Source of the DNA: JAJFTV01 sp964426355
GTDB taxonomy: Bacteria > Chloroflexota > Anaerolineae > Anaerolineales > Anaerolineaceae
Assembly (NCBI GenBank): GCA_964426355.1
Contig: CAYRRA010000020.1
Span: 1 to 34,400 of the forward strand
DNA: 34,400 bases
Reading direction: 5' to 3'
Shown here piece by piece: positions 33,789 to 34,400 of this stretch. The notes under the pieces were generated by a model. That model did no database searches. It was given only the letters and a program-made list of their open reading frames with translations, and was not told the DNA's origin. Every line of letters starts with the position of its first letter. The first letter of the stretch is position 1. A program made the position numbers and the translations under genes.

Positions 33789-34178
33789 TTTTCACTCCTG
33801 AGTCAAATTTTCCCATCATCGGTAACCTGATAAGGTATTATTTTACTTGATATTACCCATCATCGCTCAGCGGGTTGTTAATGGAAAAACACCCCTCCTG
33901 CCAAGGGGTGTTTTTTCGAGAAAAAAGGAGAAAACGATGATTTTCTTGTTTCCATCATTATGCACAGTAAGGATTAATTGGAGATTAAAGAATCTTAAAG
34001 AATAAATGAGAATAATTGGATGATAGTTAGCTCTTTTTGCACCAGAACTGAAACACACACGGGATGCTCAAATCTGGTCTCCTCGCCACACGTCATGTGT
34101 TTTGATGATAATACTCACACAAACCAGAGAGGATAATCAATCAAGCTGTCAGGGTAAATAAGGACCGAAATAACGGAA
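33789..34178. other. Intergenic region upstream of glmS, AT-rich, no confident gene
   Basis: Holds the glmS leader, a hairpin terminator (33885-33917), and a 22-codon frame with a good ribosome-binding site (ATG at 33937) that I do not consider a gene. No tRNA or other RNA fold was recognised. Confidence 0.5.
33885..33917. terminator. Rho-independent terminator, gene served unclear
   Basis: AAAAACACCCCT pairs perfectly with AGGGGTGTTTTT across a seven-base loop and ends in T6, so it works on both strands. No gene ends nearby in either direction: glmS starts at 33788 pointing away. Confidence 0.8.
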
Positions 34179-34400
34179 GCCAGATATTCTCAATTCAGTG
34201 ATTATTGGAAAAAAATAGCTCAAGAGGTTAAAATAAGAACAATTGATGATTTTGTCAAAGAGGATGAGCAATTTCCAATGAAAAAATGTGTAATAAAGCG
34301 GACAAATGTTGTCCAATTGGTATTGAGAGTTTCTGAAGAGAAACAGGGTGCGTTTCAATTTGTTGGGAAAGGAGGGATAATAGAGTGGGAGGAAGAAAGG
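34158..34400 (+). pseudogene. Open frame running off the right edge, possible gene remnant
   Basis: The frame is open from a stop at 34155 to the edge (81 codons) and reads like a charged, protein-like sequence (YSQFSDYWKKIAQEV, IDDFVKEDEQF, VIKRTNVVQLVLRVSEEKQG). There is no ATG, GTG or TTG until an ATG at 34279. It may be a truncated or frameshifted gene remnant, a gene starting at 34279, or chance. No family recognised. Confidence 0.25.

Noticed and set aside
33789..33884. Possible glmS ribozyme or riboswitch upstream of glmS
   Set aside because: The leader is short and I could not trace the pseudoknot core of the glmS ribozyme or another known fold.
33937..34005. 22-codon frame with an AAGGAG ribosome-binding site
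   Set aside because: Too short to distinguish from chance; no codon pattern suggesting a leader peptide.
33867..34058. 63-codon minus-strand frame near the right end
   Set aside because: It runs through the hairpin terminator at 33885-33917 and shows no recognisable features.
1..34400. CRISPR array, tRNA, insertion sequence or prophage
   Set aside because: No spaced repeat series, no T-loop-like segment in a cloverleaf, and no transposase, integrase or phage gene was found on reading both strands.

Overview
The window looks like a chromosomal segment of a member of the Chloroflexota, probably class Anaerolineae. This is an inference from the gene mix: an FtsZ homologue outside a dcw cluster, GH13 and GH57 alpha-glucan enzymes side by side, lipoproteins of CapA and esterase type, an archaeal-style thiolase, a PAS/GAF NarL-type two-component system, and a moderate, slightly AT-rich base composition. 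I saw no rRNA, tRNA, CRISPR array, insertion sequence or phage gene. Almost every long reading frame on the strand opposite a gene is a shadow.

Layout. 1-384 is the start of a class-III aminotransferase on the minus strand, cut by the window edge. It is divergent from a FabL-type enoyl-ACP reductase (775-1548), and the shared 390-base spacer holds an inverted repeat and a pair of 15-mer direct repeats. A minus-strand operon follows (4971 to 1549): CapA-like lipoprotein, lipoprotein esterase, and a cyclase/kynurenine-formamidase-like hydrolase. On the plus strand are a thiolase overlapping an AlkZ-related winged-helix protein (5133-7156), a DegV fatty-acid-binding protein (7272-8135) and a 1160-residue GH13 amylase-like protein (8237-11719). 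The last overlaps tail-to-tail with a GH57 enzyme that follows an NDUFA9-like SDR on the minus strand.

From 14158 to 17383 lies a four-gene plus-strand operon: a 531-aa protein with a TIM-barrel-like front and a possible cell-wall-binding-like tail, an FtsZ homologue, a small soluble protein and a small membrane protein. The FtsZ keeps its GTP-binding loops and its C-terminal tether peptide, but a catalytic T7-loop aspartate is replaced by histidine. I consider this the most novel unit in the window. A bidirectional terminator separates it from tatC-tatA-tatB (minus).

From 19373 to 23839 is a minus-strand cluster of three amidohydrolases, two of them tandem N-acyl-D-amino-acid deacylase paralogues. 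Upstream is a Tat-signal-bearing lipoprotein flavoenzyme related to 3-ketosteroid dehydrogenases (24057-25679), then a response regulator and a large sensor kinase. The kinase is divergent from a class-III aminotransferase that resembles isoleucine 2-epimerase, followed by a SlyD-like FKBP. The region may form a regulated system for using external N-acylated D-amino acids, with the flavoenzyme as an exported redox partner; this is a hypothesis from gene order. The right end carries a histidine phosphatase and GlmS (minus), then about 600 bases with only a weak partial reading frame.

Regulatory reading: several convincing hairpin terminators were found, along with palindromes in the intergenic regions around the two-component system. 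The sensor kinase has a well-formed promoter whose predicted start coincides with the ATG, so it may be leaderless.
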